Assembly: GCA_965367015.1 (NCBI GenBank)
Contig: CBDUGY010000001.1
Coordinates: 1 to 64,000, forward strand
From: CAXBES01 sp965367015
GTDB lineage: Bacteria > Bacteroidota > Bacteroidia > Flavobacteriales > Flavobacteriaceae
Direction: 5' to 3'
DNA length: 64,000 bases
A model generated the notes under the pieces. The model saw nothing but the letters and a program-made list of their open reading frames with translations, was not told where the DNA came from and searched no databases. Of this stretch, positions 26,443 through 36,256 are shown piece by piece (position 1 is the first letter of the stretch; every line of letters starts with the position of its first letter). The position numbers were made by a program, and so were the translations under genes.

Positions 26443-27603
26443 ATGGGTAAAGAAATAAAGTCGGTAGACTACGGATTAGAAAAAATATTTGAAGGAGCAT
26501 CAGACTTCCTTCCCCTATTGGGAACAGATTATGTAGAATTTTACGTGGGGAATGCAAAGCAATCTGCGCATTTCTATAAAACAGCCTTCGGTTTTCAGTC
26601 TCATGCATACAAAGGACTCGAAACCGGGTCGAGAGATTCTGTTAGTTACGTTTTAAAACAAGATAAGATAAGAATTGTACTCACCACACCTCTTACAAGT
26701 CAATCCCCAATTAACGATCACATTGTTAAACACGGAGATGGCGTTAAAATTATCGCTCTTTGGGTAGACGATGCGAGAAGTGCATATGAGGAAACTACCA
26801 AACGAGGTGCAAAATCGTATATGGAGCCAACAGTAGAAAAAGATGAGCATGGCGAAGTAGTGCGCGCAGGAATCTATACTTACGGGGAAACCGTTCATAT
26901 GTTTGTAGAGCGTAAAAATTACAAGGGTGCGTTCTTGCCCGGCTTCAGAGAATGGAAATCAGATTATAATCCTGAGCCTACTGGGCTGAAATATATCGAT
27001 CATATGGTGGGCAATGTAGGCTGGGGACAGATGAATACCTGGGTTAAGTGGTATGAAGATGTGATGGGATTTGTAAATTTCTTATCCTTTGATGACAAAC
27101 AAATTCATACAGAATATTCGGCTTTAATGAGTAAAGTGATGAGTAATGGTAATGGCCGTATTAAATTTCCAATTAATGAACCGGCCAAAGGAATTAAAAA
27201 ATCTCAGATCGAAGAGTATTTAGATTTCTATGAAGGTTCCGGGGTACAGCACTTGGCGTTGGCAACCGATGATGTTATAAAAACGGTAGCGCAACTAAAA
27301 GCCAGAGGAGTTGAATTTTTGCCACCACCACCACAAGAATATTACGACGATATTCCCAGACGATTAGGGAGTCATATGGAAATGATGAAAGAAGATATTA
27401 AGGAGTTACAACGACTATCAATTTTGGTAGACGCAGATGAAGAAGGTTATTTGCTGCAAATTTTTACGAAGCCACTAGAAGACAGGCCTACTTTGTTCTT
27501 CGAAATAATCCAGCGGATGGGCGCTAAAGGTTTTGGAGCCGGTAACTTCAAGGCGCTATTTGAGTCTATTGAGCGAGAACAAGCTGCGCGCGGAACTCTT
27601 TAA
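26443..27603 (+). CDS. hppD: 4-hydroxyphenylpyruvate dioxygenase
   Basis: The 386-residue Fe(II) enzyme converts 4-hydroxyphenylpyruvate to homogentisate. It has two VOC (glyoxalase) domains; the second holds the iron triad His187 (YIDHMVGN), His270 (GVQHLAL) and Glu354 (FFEIIQR). The conserved C-terminal run GYLLQIFTKP precedes the last ligand. It works directly upstream of homogentisate dioxygenase in the pathway, and the two genes are adjacent and co-oriented. A clear terminator follows. Confidence 0.96.
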   Translation: MGKEIKSVDYGLEKIFEGASDFLPLLGTDYVEFYVGNAKQSAHFYKTAFGFQSHAYKGLETGSRDSVSYVLKQDKIRIVLTTPLTSQSPINDHIVKHGDGVKIIALWVDDARSAYEETTKRGAKSYMEPTVEKDEHGEVVRAGIYTYGETVHMFVERKNYKGAFLPGFREWKSDYNPEPTGLKYIDHMVGNVGWGQMNTWVKWYEDVMGFVNFLSFDDKQIHTEYSALMSKVMSNGNGRIKFPINEPAKGIKKSQIEEYLDFYEGSGVQHLALATDDVIKTVAQLKARGVEFLPPPPQEYYDDIPRRLGSHMEMMKEDIKELQRLSILVDADEEGYLLQIFTKPLEDRPTLFFEIIQRMGAKGFGAGNFKALFESIEREQAARGTL

Positions 27604-27621
27604 TCTTGCTGTAACAATTAA

Positions 27622-27655
27622 AAAACTCCATCGTCTAAATGATGGAGTTTTGCTT
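27622..27655 (+). terminator. Intrinsic terminator after hppD
   Basis: A perfect 11-bp stem (27622-27632 with 27641-27651) with an 8-base loop ends in T-rich sequence. Confidence 0.8.
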
Positions 27656-27704
27656 TTGGAACAGAAGTTGTAATAGCAAGTAGAGAATGCTAAAACCCCA
27701 AACC

Positions 27705-28475
27705 ATGAAAAAGTTAATATTACTGCTGTTAGTTTGTAGTGCCGCCGGTCTTTCCGCGCAGAGTCGGGCCTATGGAGATGGAGAGTGGTTTAAATTCAGG
27801 ATCCATTACGGATTAATAACTGCAGGTTACGCAACACTTGAAGTGGATGAAAAGACTTTCCAGGGAAAACAAGTCCATCATGTAAAAGGTTACGGGAAAA
27901 CTGTAGGTGTATCTCGCTTTTTCTTTAAAGTAGAAGACGATTATCAATCGTATATCGATAAGGACAAAGATGTGCCCTATCGGTTTATTAGAAGAATAGA
28001 CGAAGGAGGTCATACGAAAGATTTACAAATAGATTTCGATCATAAGAAAAGAGAAGCTTTAGTTTATAATAAAAAACATGCTACTAAAGAGATTTTTACT
28101 TTTCCTGCCAACACTCAGGATATGGTTTCTTCTTTTTATTATCTTCGCAACAGGTTGGATACCAATAGTATAAAAGAGGGGCAAACAATCGATATGAATA
28201 TGATGTTTGACAATGAAAATTATAACTTCCGACTCAAATTTCTGGGGAGAGAAGTTTTAAATACAAGCTTTGGGAAAGTACCCTGTTTAAAATTTCGTCC
28301 TTATGTACAGGCAGGAAGAGTCTTTAAAGAAAAAGAAAGTCTGACAGTTTGGGTGACCGACGATGAAAATAAAATGCCGATTTTGGTGAAAGCTGATCTC
28401 GCGGTAGGTTCTTTGAAGGCTACACTAACCGAATATAAAGGGTTAAAGCATTCTTTTAAGATCATAATGGATTAA
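27705..28475 (+). CDS. DUF3108 secreted protein
   Basis: I place the start at the ATG at 27705, not the in-frame ATG at 27687, because it gives a compact signal peptide (MKKLILLLLVCSAAGLSAQ). The mature protein is about 235 residues, beta-rich, with family segments such as GEWFKFRIHYGLITAGYA and the C-terminal VWVTDDENKMPILVKA, as in DUF3108. This fold is lipid-carrier-like and periplasmic; the function is not established. It is the first of a three-gene unit with kynA (10-bp gap) and the M23 peptidase. Confidence 0.82.
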   Translation: MKKLILLLLVCSAAGLSAQSRAYGDGEWFKFRIHYGLITAGYATLEVDEKTFQGKQVHHVKGYGKTVGVSRFFFKVEDDYQSYIDKDKDVPYRFIRRIDEGGHTKDLQIDFDHKKREALVYNKKHATKEIFTFPANTQDMVSSFYYLRNRLDTNSIKEGQTIDMNMMFDNENYNFRLKFLGREVLNTSFGKVPCLKFRPYVQAGRVFKEKESLTVWVTDDENKMPILVKADLAVGSLKATLTEYKGLKHSFKIIMD

Positions 28476-28485
28476 CCAATTTTAA

Positions 28486-29442
28486 ATGGATTCAAAAAAA
28501 ATAGAGCAAGTAGCTAAACTCGAGCAAAAATTCAAAAATTCCGGTCAAGATCTCAGTGCGTATTTAGATGGCTTACTCTACGACAGATATCTTACATATT
28601 GGGATTATATTCATTTAGACACCTTACTTAGCCTTCAGATACCCAAAACACACTTTCCCGATGAAGAAATTTTTATCGGGTATCATCAGATAACAGAATT
28701 GTACTTTAAACTTATAATTCACGAACTAAAGCAAATCGTTGATGATAAGCTGCAGCAGGCAGATTTTTTCAGAAAGAAGGCAGAAAGAATCAATCGTTAT
28801 TTTAGAATTTTGATCGATTCCTTCGATGTAATGATTATGGGAATGGAGCGCGAACAGTTTTTAAAGTTTCGGATGTCTCTATTACCCGCGAGTGGATTTC
28901 AATCGGCTCAATTCAGGATGATAGAAATATATAGCACACCCTTACATCATTTGGTACATTCATCTCAAAGGGCTAATTTTTCGGAAGAAAATTCGATAGA
29001 AGAATTATACGAAAATCTTTATTGGAAAACCGGCGCTACAGATAGCGTTACTAAAGAAAAAACGCTCACTCTCAAACAGTTTGAATACAGATATACTCCG
29101 AGATTTATAAGAACCGCCAATGAAGTAAGTGGCAATACCCTGTATCATAAATACCAACAATTGCCGGAAAAGGAAAAAAATAATGAGCTTTTGATAAAAG
29201 AATTACGAAAACTTGACGTTAATGTAAATGTGAATTGGCTTTTAATGCACATGGGTGCAGCATATCGATATTTGAGCAAAGAAGGTTCGGGTAAAGATAT
29301 TTCTGCAACCGGAGGAACAAATTGGAAAGATTATTTGCCACCAACATTTCAAAATGTCCAATTTTTTCCTAATCTTTGGAGCCCGAATGAAATAGAAGTA
29401 TGGGGGCGCGAATGGGTGACTCATACTTTTAACCCTAAATAA
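28486..29442 (+). CDS. kynA: Tryptophan 2,3-dioxygenase
   Basis: This 318-residue haem enzyme opens the indole ring of tryptophan to N-formylkynurenine. The N-terminal core (DYIHLDTLLSLQIPK, FIGYHQITELYFKLIIHE) is diagnostic and includes the substrate-contacting His and Tyr region. The helix-rich remainder and the glycine-containing end (GSGKDISATGGTNWKDYL) fit the family. It stands near the tyrosine breakdown genes but behind a terminator, so it is separately transcribed. Its stop codon abuts the ATG of the M23 peptidase. Confidence 0.95.
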   Translation: MDSKKIEQVAKLEQKFKNSGQDLSAYLDGLLYDRYLTYWDYIHLDTLLSLQIPKTHFPDEEIFIGYHQITELYFKLIIHELKQIVDDKLQQADFFRKKAERINRYFRILIDSFDVMIMGMEREQFLKFRMSLLPASGFQSAQFRMIEIYSTPLHHLVHSSQRANFSEENSIEELYENLYWKTGATDSVTKEKTLTLKQFEYRYTPRFIRTANEVSGNTLYHKYQQLPEKEKNNELLIKELRKLDVNVNVNWLLMHMGAAYRYLSKEGSGKDISATGGTNWKDYLPPTFQNVQFFPNLWSPNEIEVWGREWVTHTFNPK

Positions 29443-30678
29443 ATGACTAACCTATTGAAGAATTTAATTACTCTTATATTACTGCTATTTACTTTTATTG
29501 CCTGCGAAACGACAAAAGATGATTTTGTAGACGAAGTAGTTGAACAAGTTGAGGTTCCGGTAGTGCTGGAATACGGCTATGTTTTAAATGATTATAATGT
29601 GATCCGCGATACTATAAGATCGGGCGACACATTTGGGGCCATTTTAGATGCACATGGCGTTAGCCAGGAAAAAATCTTAGAAGTAGCTACCAAATTTAAA
29701 GATAGTTTCGATGTTCGTCGCATAGTTGTTGGAAAGCCTTACGTATTGTTGAATTCGAAAGACTCTACTAATATCACTCAAGTATTCATTTACGAAAAAA
29801 ATAAAGTTGATTATGCTGTCGTAGATCTACGTGAGACCATTTCCAGTTATACAGCGAGTAAACCTGTAAGCTTCAAAGAGAAGAGTGCTTCAGGAATTAT
29901 CACAAATTCACTTTCACAAACAATGGAAGACCAGAATTTAAGTCCGTACATGACAGATCGTTTGGCGAATATTTATGCATGGACTGTTAACTTCTTTCAT
30001 TTGCAACCCGGAGATAGATTTAAGGTGGTTTATACCGAAAAATTTATAAATGATACTATTCCTGCCGGGCTTGCGGATATAAAAGCTGCTTATTTTGAGC
30101 ATCGTGGTAAACCATTATACGCTTTTAACTACGAATCGGATACCATCAATAGACTTACCGATTTTTATGATGAAAATGCAGATAATTTGAGAAGAGCTTT
30201 CTTAAAAGCTCCGGTAAAGTTTAGTAGAATTTCCTCCAGATATAATCTATCACGTCGCATCAAATATTACGGATATAAGCTTCGACCTCATAAGGGTACC
30301 GACTTTGCCGCTCCTATTGGGACTCCTATTTTAGCTACTGCAGATGGAGTTGTTTCCAAGTCTGAAAGAAGAGGAGGTAATGGTAATTATGTAAAAATCA
30401 GGCATAATGGAACTTATGACACTCAATACCTTCATATGAAAAGCAGGAATGTTGGTGTTGGCGAATTCGTGCGACAAGGCGATGTTATTGGATGGGTTGG
30501 TATGACTGGTAATTCAGGAGGACCTCACGTTTGTTACCGTTTCTGGAAAAATGGGAAACAAGTAGATCCATTTAAAGAAGACTTGCCCTTATCAAAACCA
30601 CTGCCTGAAGAATTACAAGAAGGCTATCTTGCTTTTATGAGTCCGTTAAAAGATCAATTAGATTGTATTGCCTATTAA
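29443..30678 (+). CDS. M23-family metallopeptidase lipoprotein
   Basis: The 411-residue protein has a lipoprotein signal (lipobox FIAC, Cys21), a LysM-like region at about 55-100 (RSGDTFGAILDAHGVS), a central domain and a C-terminal lysostaphin-fold peptidase. The zinc ligands lie in HKGTD (His283, Asp287) and in the later HVCYR segment; the LHMK motif supplies a catalytic His. This is the plan of cell-wall endopeptidases and activators that cut peptidoglycan cross-links. It begins directly at the kynA stop, so translation is coupled. Confidence 0.92.
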   Translation: MTNLLKNLITLILLLFTFIACETTKDDFVDEVVEQVEVPVVLEYGYVLNDYNVIRDTIRSGDTFGAILDAHGVSQEKILEVATKFKDSFDVRRIVVGKPYVLLNSKDSTNITQVFIYEKNKVDYAVVDLRETISSYTASKPVSFKEKSASGIITNSLSQTMEDQNLSPYMTDRLANIYAWTVNFFHLQPGDRFKVVYTEKFINDTIPAGLADIKAAYFEHRGKPLYAFNYESDTINRLTDFYDENADNLRRAFLKAPVKFSRISSRYNLSRRIKYYGYKLRPHKGTDFAAPIGTPILATADGVVSKSERRGGNGNYVKIRHNGTYDTQYLHMKSRNVGVGEFVRQGDVIGWVGMTGNSGGPHVCYRFWKNGKQVDPFKEDLPLSKPLPEELQEGYLAFMSPLKDQLDCIAY

Positions 30679-30822
30679 GAGGTTAATAATGAGTTTGTTG
30701 ATAACCTTGTTATTAATTAAAACCCACTTACACCTATCTCCTAGATTTTCATAGTATTTTTAGTTTTGGTATTTCTTAGCATTTTCTTAACATTTGGTTA
30801 ATGAAAATCGATTAGATAGATA

Positions 30823-30830
30823 TACCTTTG
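30823..30830 (+). promoter_or_regulatory. -7 promoter element TACCTTTG of the Oar-like receptor gene
   Basis: An exact TAnnTTTG box lies 28 bp before the ATG. The closest upstream TTTG (30793-30796) has a 26-bp spacer, so no canonical -33 element is present. Confidence 0.55.
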
Positions 30831-30858
30831 CAAAAATTTTTTAACTAAACACACAACT

Positions 30859-33800
30859 ATGAAAAAACTACTACTACTAGTTTTACTATTAGGCAGTTTT
30901 ACTGCTTTTTCGCAAGGGGTGACCACTTCATCGATCAACGGACGTGTTGTCGATAATGCTGGTGAGCCTTTAACCGGAGCTAATGTAATTGCATTACATA
31001 CCGAATCCGGAACAAAGTATGGCGCCATCACAGATTTTGATGGTTTTTACCGACTACCGAATATGAGACCGGGAGGACCATATACTATTACTATAACTTA
31101 TGTTGGATACACCGACTATGCTCAGAACAATGTTTTCTTGGGCTTAGGGGAATCAAAACGTATTGGAGTAAATATGGCTGAATCGGCGAGTGCCTTAGAT
31201 GAGGTTGTTATTACAACACAACGTAATAATGTATTCGACAGTAATAAAACAGGTACTGAAACTACGATTACAGAAAGAGACATTCTTACTTTACCTTCTG
31301 CATCGCGTTCGATCGCAGATTTCGTTAGAGTAACTCCACAGGCTTTAGTTACCGAAGGTAATGACGGTTTTTCAGTTTCAATTGGAGGTCAAAATAACCG
31401 TTATAACGCTATTTATATTGATGGTGCTGTAAACAATGACGTGTTTGGTCTTGCGGGTTCAGGTACCAATGGTGGACAAACAGGGGTTAATCCTTTTTCA
31501 GTTGATGCTATTGAAACGTTCCAAGTAAATGTGGCACCTTTCGATGTGAGACAATCTGGATTTTCCGGTGGGTCTATTAACGCTATTACTCGTTCAGGAA
31601 CAAATGATATTAAAGGATCTGTTTATGGATTCTTAAGAAATGAAAGTTTCGCAGGTAAAACTCCTCCAAGTCTTGTAGGAGATGGAGAAACAGAAGAGAA
31701 GCTTGCTGAGTTTTCTGCATTGACATATGGTATGCGAGTAGGAGGTCCTATTATTAAGGATAAATTATTCTACTTCATCAACTATGAAAGACAAGATGAT
31801 GAAACTCCACAACCGTTTAATTTTAGTAACTATCAAGGACGTTCATCTTTAGATGATATCAATGGATTAAGAAATTTCCTAATCAGTACTTATGGATACG
31901 ATCCGGGTGGATTTGATAATAACACGAGAACGTTAACAAGTAATAAGCTTACAGCTAAGATAAACTGGAACATTAATGATAATAATACTTTATCGTTACG
32001 TCACGGTTATGTAAAAGGTGAAAATTTAGAAGCGAGAAATTCAGGCGATAGATTTATCGGTTTCATAAATGGCTCTGAAGAGTTTATTACAACCACAAAC
32101 TCTACTGCCTTAGAATTGAACTCCAATATTGGTAATAAGTATGCTAACCAATTAGTTATAGGATACACAGCGGTTAGAGATGACCGTGATCCATCAGGAA
32201 CTCCGTTCCCAACTGTTGATATTCAGGATGGAAATGGAACACTGTCATTTGGATCTGAACCTTTTTCAACTGCCAATTTGTTGAATCAGGATGTATTCAC
32301 TTTTAATGATAATTTCGAGATATTCTCAGGAAAACAAACAATTACGATTGGAACAAATCTGGAATACGCTAAGTCAAAGAACCTATTCTTTGCTTTTAAT
32401 TATGGAGATTATACTTTCGAAGATCAATTTGATAACAATGGAAATTTAATATCTAGTGGTCTTAATCAATTTTTGACCATGCAAAATGCCGATGTTTATC
32501 AGCATGGATATTCGCTCGTAGGATCTGGGGTAACTGGTGATGAATCTGCAGGGGCTTCTGAGTTTTCTACTTTCCAGGCAGCTTTATATGTTCAAGACGA
32601 AGTACAATTTGCTGACAATTTCAAAGCAACCTTCGGTCTGCGTGTAGATGTTCCTTATTGGGAGGATGGTACCGTAAACGAAGACTTTAATACCAGAACA
32701 GTAGGTATTCTTGAAGGTTACGGAAAAGATTTACAAGGTGCTCGTGTTGGTCAAGGAATTAATGCCAGTGCTCATATCTCTCCAAGAATTGGATTTAACT
32801 GGGATGTTTTCGATAACAATACCACACAAGTTCGTGGTGGATTCGGTGTATTTACATCGAGATTACCATTAGTATGGCCAGGAGGTACATATAATAACAA
32901 TGGAATTACCGGTGGATTTACTTTTAGAACAGATCAACCCTTTGAGCCAAACGTGAACAATCAGTTCGAAAGCCCTGAGCCAGGAACTGGTGGAGTTGGT
33001 GGAAATGTAGATTTGATTGCTAAAGATTTCAAACTTCCACAGGTTATGAAATATAACATTGCTGTAGATCAGAAATTACCGGTTTGGGGATTAATTGCAT
33101 CTGCAGATTTCCTTTATACTGATGTGATTACGGATATCTATTATGAAAACTTAAATCTTAAGGCGCCTGTTGGAACTCTAACTGGAGCAGATAATAGACC
33201 GTTTTATAATAGAAGTGATGAAATAGATGATACTTATAACGGAATCTACTTAGCATCTAATACAGGTGAGGGTCATTCTTATAATGCAACAGTTTCATTG
33301 AGAAAACCATTCCAAAACGGCTTCCAAGGGCAGATTTCATACTCTTACGGTCGTTCGTTTAAGGTATTCGACGGGACTTCTTCTCAAAACAGTTCTCAAT
33401 GGAGAAACATTCAAACTGTTAATGGTAAGAACTCATTCTTAACAGCTACAGAATCTGATTTCTCATTGGGAAGCAGAATTTCTGGAAATGTTTCTTATGA
33501 GTTAAAGTGGAGTGAGAATGCGAAGACTACAATCGGATTATTTTATGAAGGTATAGACGGAGCTCCATTTAGCTACGTATATAATGAAGGTAGAGACTTA
33601 TTAAATGACGATTCTCGAGATAATGCGCTTATCTACGTACCGGAAAACTCAAGTGAAATTGTATTTGCAGATCAAAGTGGTAATGGTGGTTTAACCCCGG
33701 CACAACAATGGGAAGCGTTCAATGCTTTCATTGAAAGTGACGAGTATTTAAGTAGTAGAAGAGGTGGTTATGTTGAACGTAATGGAGACAGAGGACGCTG

Positions 33801-34101
33801 GAGCAATGTTATTGACTTAAAGTTCTTACAAGATTTCTCTATTACATCTGGTAATAAAAAGCACTCACTTCAGGCTTCTGTAGATATCTTCAATTTTACT
33901 AACTTATTAAATAATGAGTGGGGTAAAAGAAGATTTACAGGAAATAACGTAGGACTCTTAACAACCGTAAATGGTGGTCCGGATCCTGTATTTACTTTTG
34001 ATCCTGAAAGATTTGAAGATGGTATTGATCAATTAGATGATAATGGATTGCAATCATCAAGATGGCAAATGCAAGTAGGTTTACGTTACTTCTTCGAATA
34101 A
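30859..34101 (+). CDS. Oar-like TonB-dependent receptor
   Basis: This 1080-residue outer-membrane receptor has a signal peptide (to about residue 19), an N-terminal carboxypeptidase-regulatory-like domain (about 23-110, starting INGRVVDNAGEPLTGANVI), a plug domain (about 120-250) and a long beta barrel ending in QMQVGLRYFFE. No SusD-type lipoprotein follows, so it is not a glycan SusC/D pair; the Oar-like group is often abundant and serves peptides or unknown substrates. It is monocistronic, with its own promoter and a strong terminator. Confidence 0.9.
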   Translation: MKKLLLLVLLLGSFTAFSQGVTTSSINGRVVDNAGEPLTGANVIALHTESGTKYGAITDFDGFYRLPNMRPGGPYTITITYVGYTDYAQNNVFLGLGESKRIGVNMAESASALDEVVITTQRNNVFDSNKTGTETTITERDILTLPSASRSIADFVRVTPQALVTEGNDGFSVSIGGQNNRYNAIYIDGAVNNDVFGLAGSGTNGGQTGVNPFSVDAIETFQVNVAPFDVRQSGFSGGSINAITRSGTNDIKGSVYGFLRNESFAGKTPPSLVGDGETEEKLAEFSALTYGMRVGGPIIKDKLFYFINYERQDDETPQPFNFSNYQGRSSLDDINGLRNFLISTYGYDPGGFDNNTRTLTSNKLTAKINWNINDNNTLSLRHGYVKGENLEARNSGDRFIGFINGSEEFITTTNSTALELNSNIGNKYANQLVIGYTAVRDDRDPSGTPFPTVDIQDGNGTLSFGSEPFSTANLLNQDVFTFNDNFEIFSGKQTITIGTNLEYAKSKNLFFAFNYGDYTFEDQFDNNGNLISSGLNQFLTMQNADVYQHGYSLVGSGVTGDESAGASEFSTFQAALYVQDEVQFADNFKATFGLRVDVPYWEDGTVNEDFNTRTVGILEGYGKDLQGARVGQGINASAHISPRIGFNWDVFDNNTTQVRGGFGVFTSRLPLVWPGGTYNNNGITGGFTFRTDQPFEPNVNNQFESPEPGTGGVGGNVDLIAKDFKLPQVMKYNIAVDQKLPVWGLIASADFLYTDVITDIYYENLNLKAPVGTLTGADNRPFYNRSDEIDDTYNGIYLASNTGEGHSYNATVSLRKPFQNGFQGQISYSYGRSFKVFDGTSSQNSSQWRNIQTVNGKNSFLTATESDFSLGSRISGNVSYELKWSENAKTTIGLFYEGIDGAPFSYVYNEGRDLLNDDSRDNALIYVPENSSEIVFADQSGNGGLTPAQQWEAFNAFIESDEYLSSRRGGYVERNGDRGRWSNVIDLKFLQDFSITSGNKKHSLQASVDIFNFTNLLNNEWGKRRFTGNNVGLLTTVNGGPDPVFTFDPERFEDGIDQLDDNGLQSSRWQMQVGLRYFFE

Positions 34102-34126
34102 CGTAAATTACTTATTACAATAATTA

Positions 34127-34161
34127 ACCGCTCTCAATTAGATTGAGAGCGGTTTTTTTTA
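34127..34161 (+). terminator. Intrinsic terminator after the Oar-like receptor gene
   Basis: A perfect 12-bp GC-rich stem (34127-34138 with 34142-34153) with a 3-base loop is followed by a run of T. Confidence 0.9.
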
Positions 34162-34171
34162 TAATTATTCC

Positions 34172-34179
34172 TACCTTTG
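34172..34179 (+). promoter_or_regulatory. -7 promoter element TACCTTTG
   Basis: An exact TAnnTTTG box lies 25 bp before the ATG of the four-helix membrane protein and just behind the previous terminator. Confidence 0.55.
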
Positions 34180-34204
34180 GATATCACATAAAACTGTAGA
34201 TATA

Positions 34205-34645
34205 ATGTACACTACCATACAATACTTGCATTCTTATTGGGCCTATTTAGTCGTGCTTGTGGTTACTCTTGCTACCATAAATGCGCTGGCAGGATATTTT
34301 ACCAAACGAGAATACGGACCTAAGGATTTTCGAATTTCACTTTTCGCCCTAATCGTAACACATTTGCAACTTTTAATTGGATTGATTCTTTATTTTGTGT
34401 CTCCACTTGGGTTGTCGGCGATTTCATCGAATGGAATGGGTGCTGTAATGAAAGATTCTGTTTTAAGGCTAAATGCTGTGGAACACCCGTTGATAATGAT
34501 TTTGGTAGTGGTGTTTATCACAATAGGATACTCAAAACATAAAAAGAAATTAGTATCGCATCCGAAATTTAAAACACTAACCATATTCTATACAATAGCT
34601 CTTATCTTAATGCTAAGTAGAATTCCTTGGAATCAATGGTTCTAA
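34205..34645 (+). CDS. Four-helix inner-membrane protein, cytochrome b-like
   Basis: The 146-residue protein has four hydrophobic helices. His residues sit in or next to membrane segments in helix 1 (YLHSYWAY), helix 2 (VTHLQLLIG) and helix 3 (VEHPLIMILV), as in small haem-binding membrane proteins; homologues in this group are often called cytochrome B. Haem binding is not proven by the sequence. It is a single gene closed by a bidirectional terminator. Confidence 0.65.
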   Translation: MYTTIQYLHSYWAYLVVLVVTLATINALAGYFTKREYGPKDFRISLFALIVTHLQLLIGLILYFVSPLGLSAISSNGMGAVMKDSVLRLNAVEHPLIMILVVVFITIGYSKHKKKLVSHPKFKTLTIFYTIALILMLSRIPWNQWF

Positions 34646-34660
34646 CAAATAATTTTATCT

Positions 34661-34696
34661 AATTAAAAAGGCACTCGTTAGAGTGCCTTTTTAATT
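34661..34696. terminator. Bidirectional terminator between convergent genes
   Basis: A perfect 16-bp inverted repeat (34661-34676 with 34681-34696) has a 4-base loop with A-run and T-run flanks, so it works on both strands. It reaches into the stop codon of the nuclease gene at 34695. Confidence 0.9.
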
Positions 34697-35750
34697 ATTC
34701 AGAAGAAATTTCCTTGATCAAATAAATATAAACAGGAAAGTGATCACTATAACCCCCTGTAAAACCCCCATCCGAAAAACTTCGATAAGGGTAACCTTTA
34801 TACTTCCCGCGTGAATTCGCTAAATAGCTTTTATTATATATTCCTGCCTTATAAAACCGATACGTAGTATAATCTTTTTTCATTAATTCTGAAGAAACAA
34901 TCATTTGGTCAAACAAGTTCCAGCTATCGCGCCAGGCTAGAGTTCCTAAGCCCTTTTTAAACAATTTTTCCATAGGGTTGTAAAGTTCCCTGAACTTTAA
35001 ATCTTCTCGACCTCCTTTAGCTTTCAAAATCTTCTTTACACTTGGACTCGTAGGATCGTCATTTAGATCGCCCATAGTGATGATCTTCGCATATGGATCT
35101 TCACTAAACAAGGAGTCTATAATTTGTTTGTTCAGTTTTGCAGCTTTAATTCGCTTCGGACGACTTCTCGCCTCACCCCCGCTTCGAGAGGGCCAGTGAT
35201 TCACAATAATATGTATCTTTTCGCCATCTAACATTCCACTTACTAACAATTGATCCCTGGAAAAAATACGTTTCGTAACATCGTGATCGTTATAGATAAA
35301 CAATTCGTGAACATTGTAATTTGTTGGAATAAAAAGATTTTTTTGATATAATAGCGCAACGTCAATTCCTCTCCGATCGGGAGAATCAAACTGTATAATT
35401 CCATAGTTTTTTTGAAGTAATGGCACTTGATTAACTAAATCTTCAAGTACTCTTCTGTTTTCTATTTCACACACTCCGATTATCGCCGGGGTATTGCCGG
35501 TTACATCACTTCCAATTTCAGAAATTACCCTTGCCATATTTTGGATCTTGGCATTGTAAATTTCCTTCGTCCAATGATCTTTTCCCTCCGGAGTTCTATC
35601 ATTATCAAAGGTTAATGGGTCATCCTCATAGTCGAATAAATTTTCAAGGTTGTAAAAAGCAATGGTATTTACTTTGTATTTTTTTTGCTGTTGACCATGG
35701 AGAAACATTGTAGTCAATAAGAGCAACATGAAACATAATGGAAATTTCAT
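34695..35750 (-). CDS. Secreted endonuclease/exonuclease/phosphatase-family protein
   Basis: The start is placed at the ATG at 35750, since it gives a typical signal peptide (MKFPLCFMLLLLTTMFLHG); an in-frame upstream start at 35786 would add 12 residues that spoil it. The mature DNase I-fold enzyme (about 330 residues) has the motifs FYNLENLFD (metal-binding Asn), GVCEIEN (Glu), NHWPSR (His), GDLNDDP (Asp, Asn) and SDHFPV (catalytic His). The fold hydrolyses phosphodiesters in DNA, RNA or related compounds. It is exported, unlike its paralogue at 45668-46627, and lies divergent to a TonB receptor and DUF5689 lipoprotein. Confidence 0.88.
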   Translation of the reverse strand: MKFPLCFMLLLLTTMFLHGQQQKKYKVNTIAFYNLENLFDYEDDPLTFDNDRTPEGKDHWTKEIYNAKIQNMARVISEIGSDVTGNTPAIIGVCEIENRRVLEDLVNQVPLLQKNYGIIQFDSPDRRGIDVALLYQKNLFIPTNYNVHELFIYNDHDVTKRIFSRDQLLVSGMLDGEKIHIIVNHWPSRSGGEARSRPKRIKAAKLNKQIIDSLFSEDPYAKIITMGDLNDDPTSPSVKKILKAKGGREDLKFRELYNPMEKLFKKGLGTLAWRDSWNLFDQMIVSSELMKKDYTTYRFYKAGIYNKSYLANSRGKYKGYPYRSFSDGGFTGGYSDHFPVYIYLIKEISSE

Positions 35751-36256
35751 TAATTTAAATAAATAGGAAGTAGCAAGTGATACCATCGCATTCTCAGTTT
35801 TTTCTGAATTTTGAAGGTAATAAAAGTCCTTTAGAAACTGAGGACTGCTGGATGGCGCTCGGCTTGGCGTAACAGCAAATAAATCGGCATAAAATTAGCT
35901 TGCCAGAACTGCTAAGTGTTGAAAGTAGGCACTTTGTGTAGTGTCGAAGCAAAATAATCTTTCGCTGGATAGTTAAACTCGCCATTCATGAATTGCGACA
36001 ACAACATACATTTCGAGTTCCTTGTAACCTTGTCACAGACGTTTCAAATTGCTACCTTTCATACAGCTTATACCAATTTAGAGCGGTAAAAAGTATGCGC
36101 ATAACAATATTTAATGCCGTGTTATAAGAATAGGACACGTTCTTAAAATTCCCAGAGCATTCCCCGGTATTATCTCATATAAACTTCCACACAAAAGCAC
36201 TAATGTCGATATCGACAGAAATACAAAGTGCGGCGATTATTTGAAAGGAAGTAGAT
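35751..36256. other. Intergenic region, 506 bp, no gene recognised
   Basis: This stretch lies between the divergent nuclease and TonB receptor genes. I see no tRNA and no ORF with family features; a 63-codon minus frame at 35794-35985 has no recognisable content. It holds an inverted pair ATAACA (36101-36106) and TGTTAT (36120-36125). No exact TAnnTTTG box was found for either gene, which suggests activator-dependent promoters. Confidence 0.5.

Noticed and set aside
28486..29442. Possible link between tryptophan dioxygenase and the kynurenine made in MbnP
   Set aside because: MbnH oxidises a protein-bound tryptophan by itself; kynA acts on free tryptophan and is nearly 30 kb away.
35794..35985. 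Minus-strand frame of 63 codons in the intergenic region
   Set aside because: No signal peptide, no domain and no plausible promoter; it may be chance or decayed sequence.
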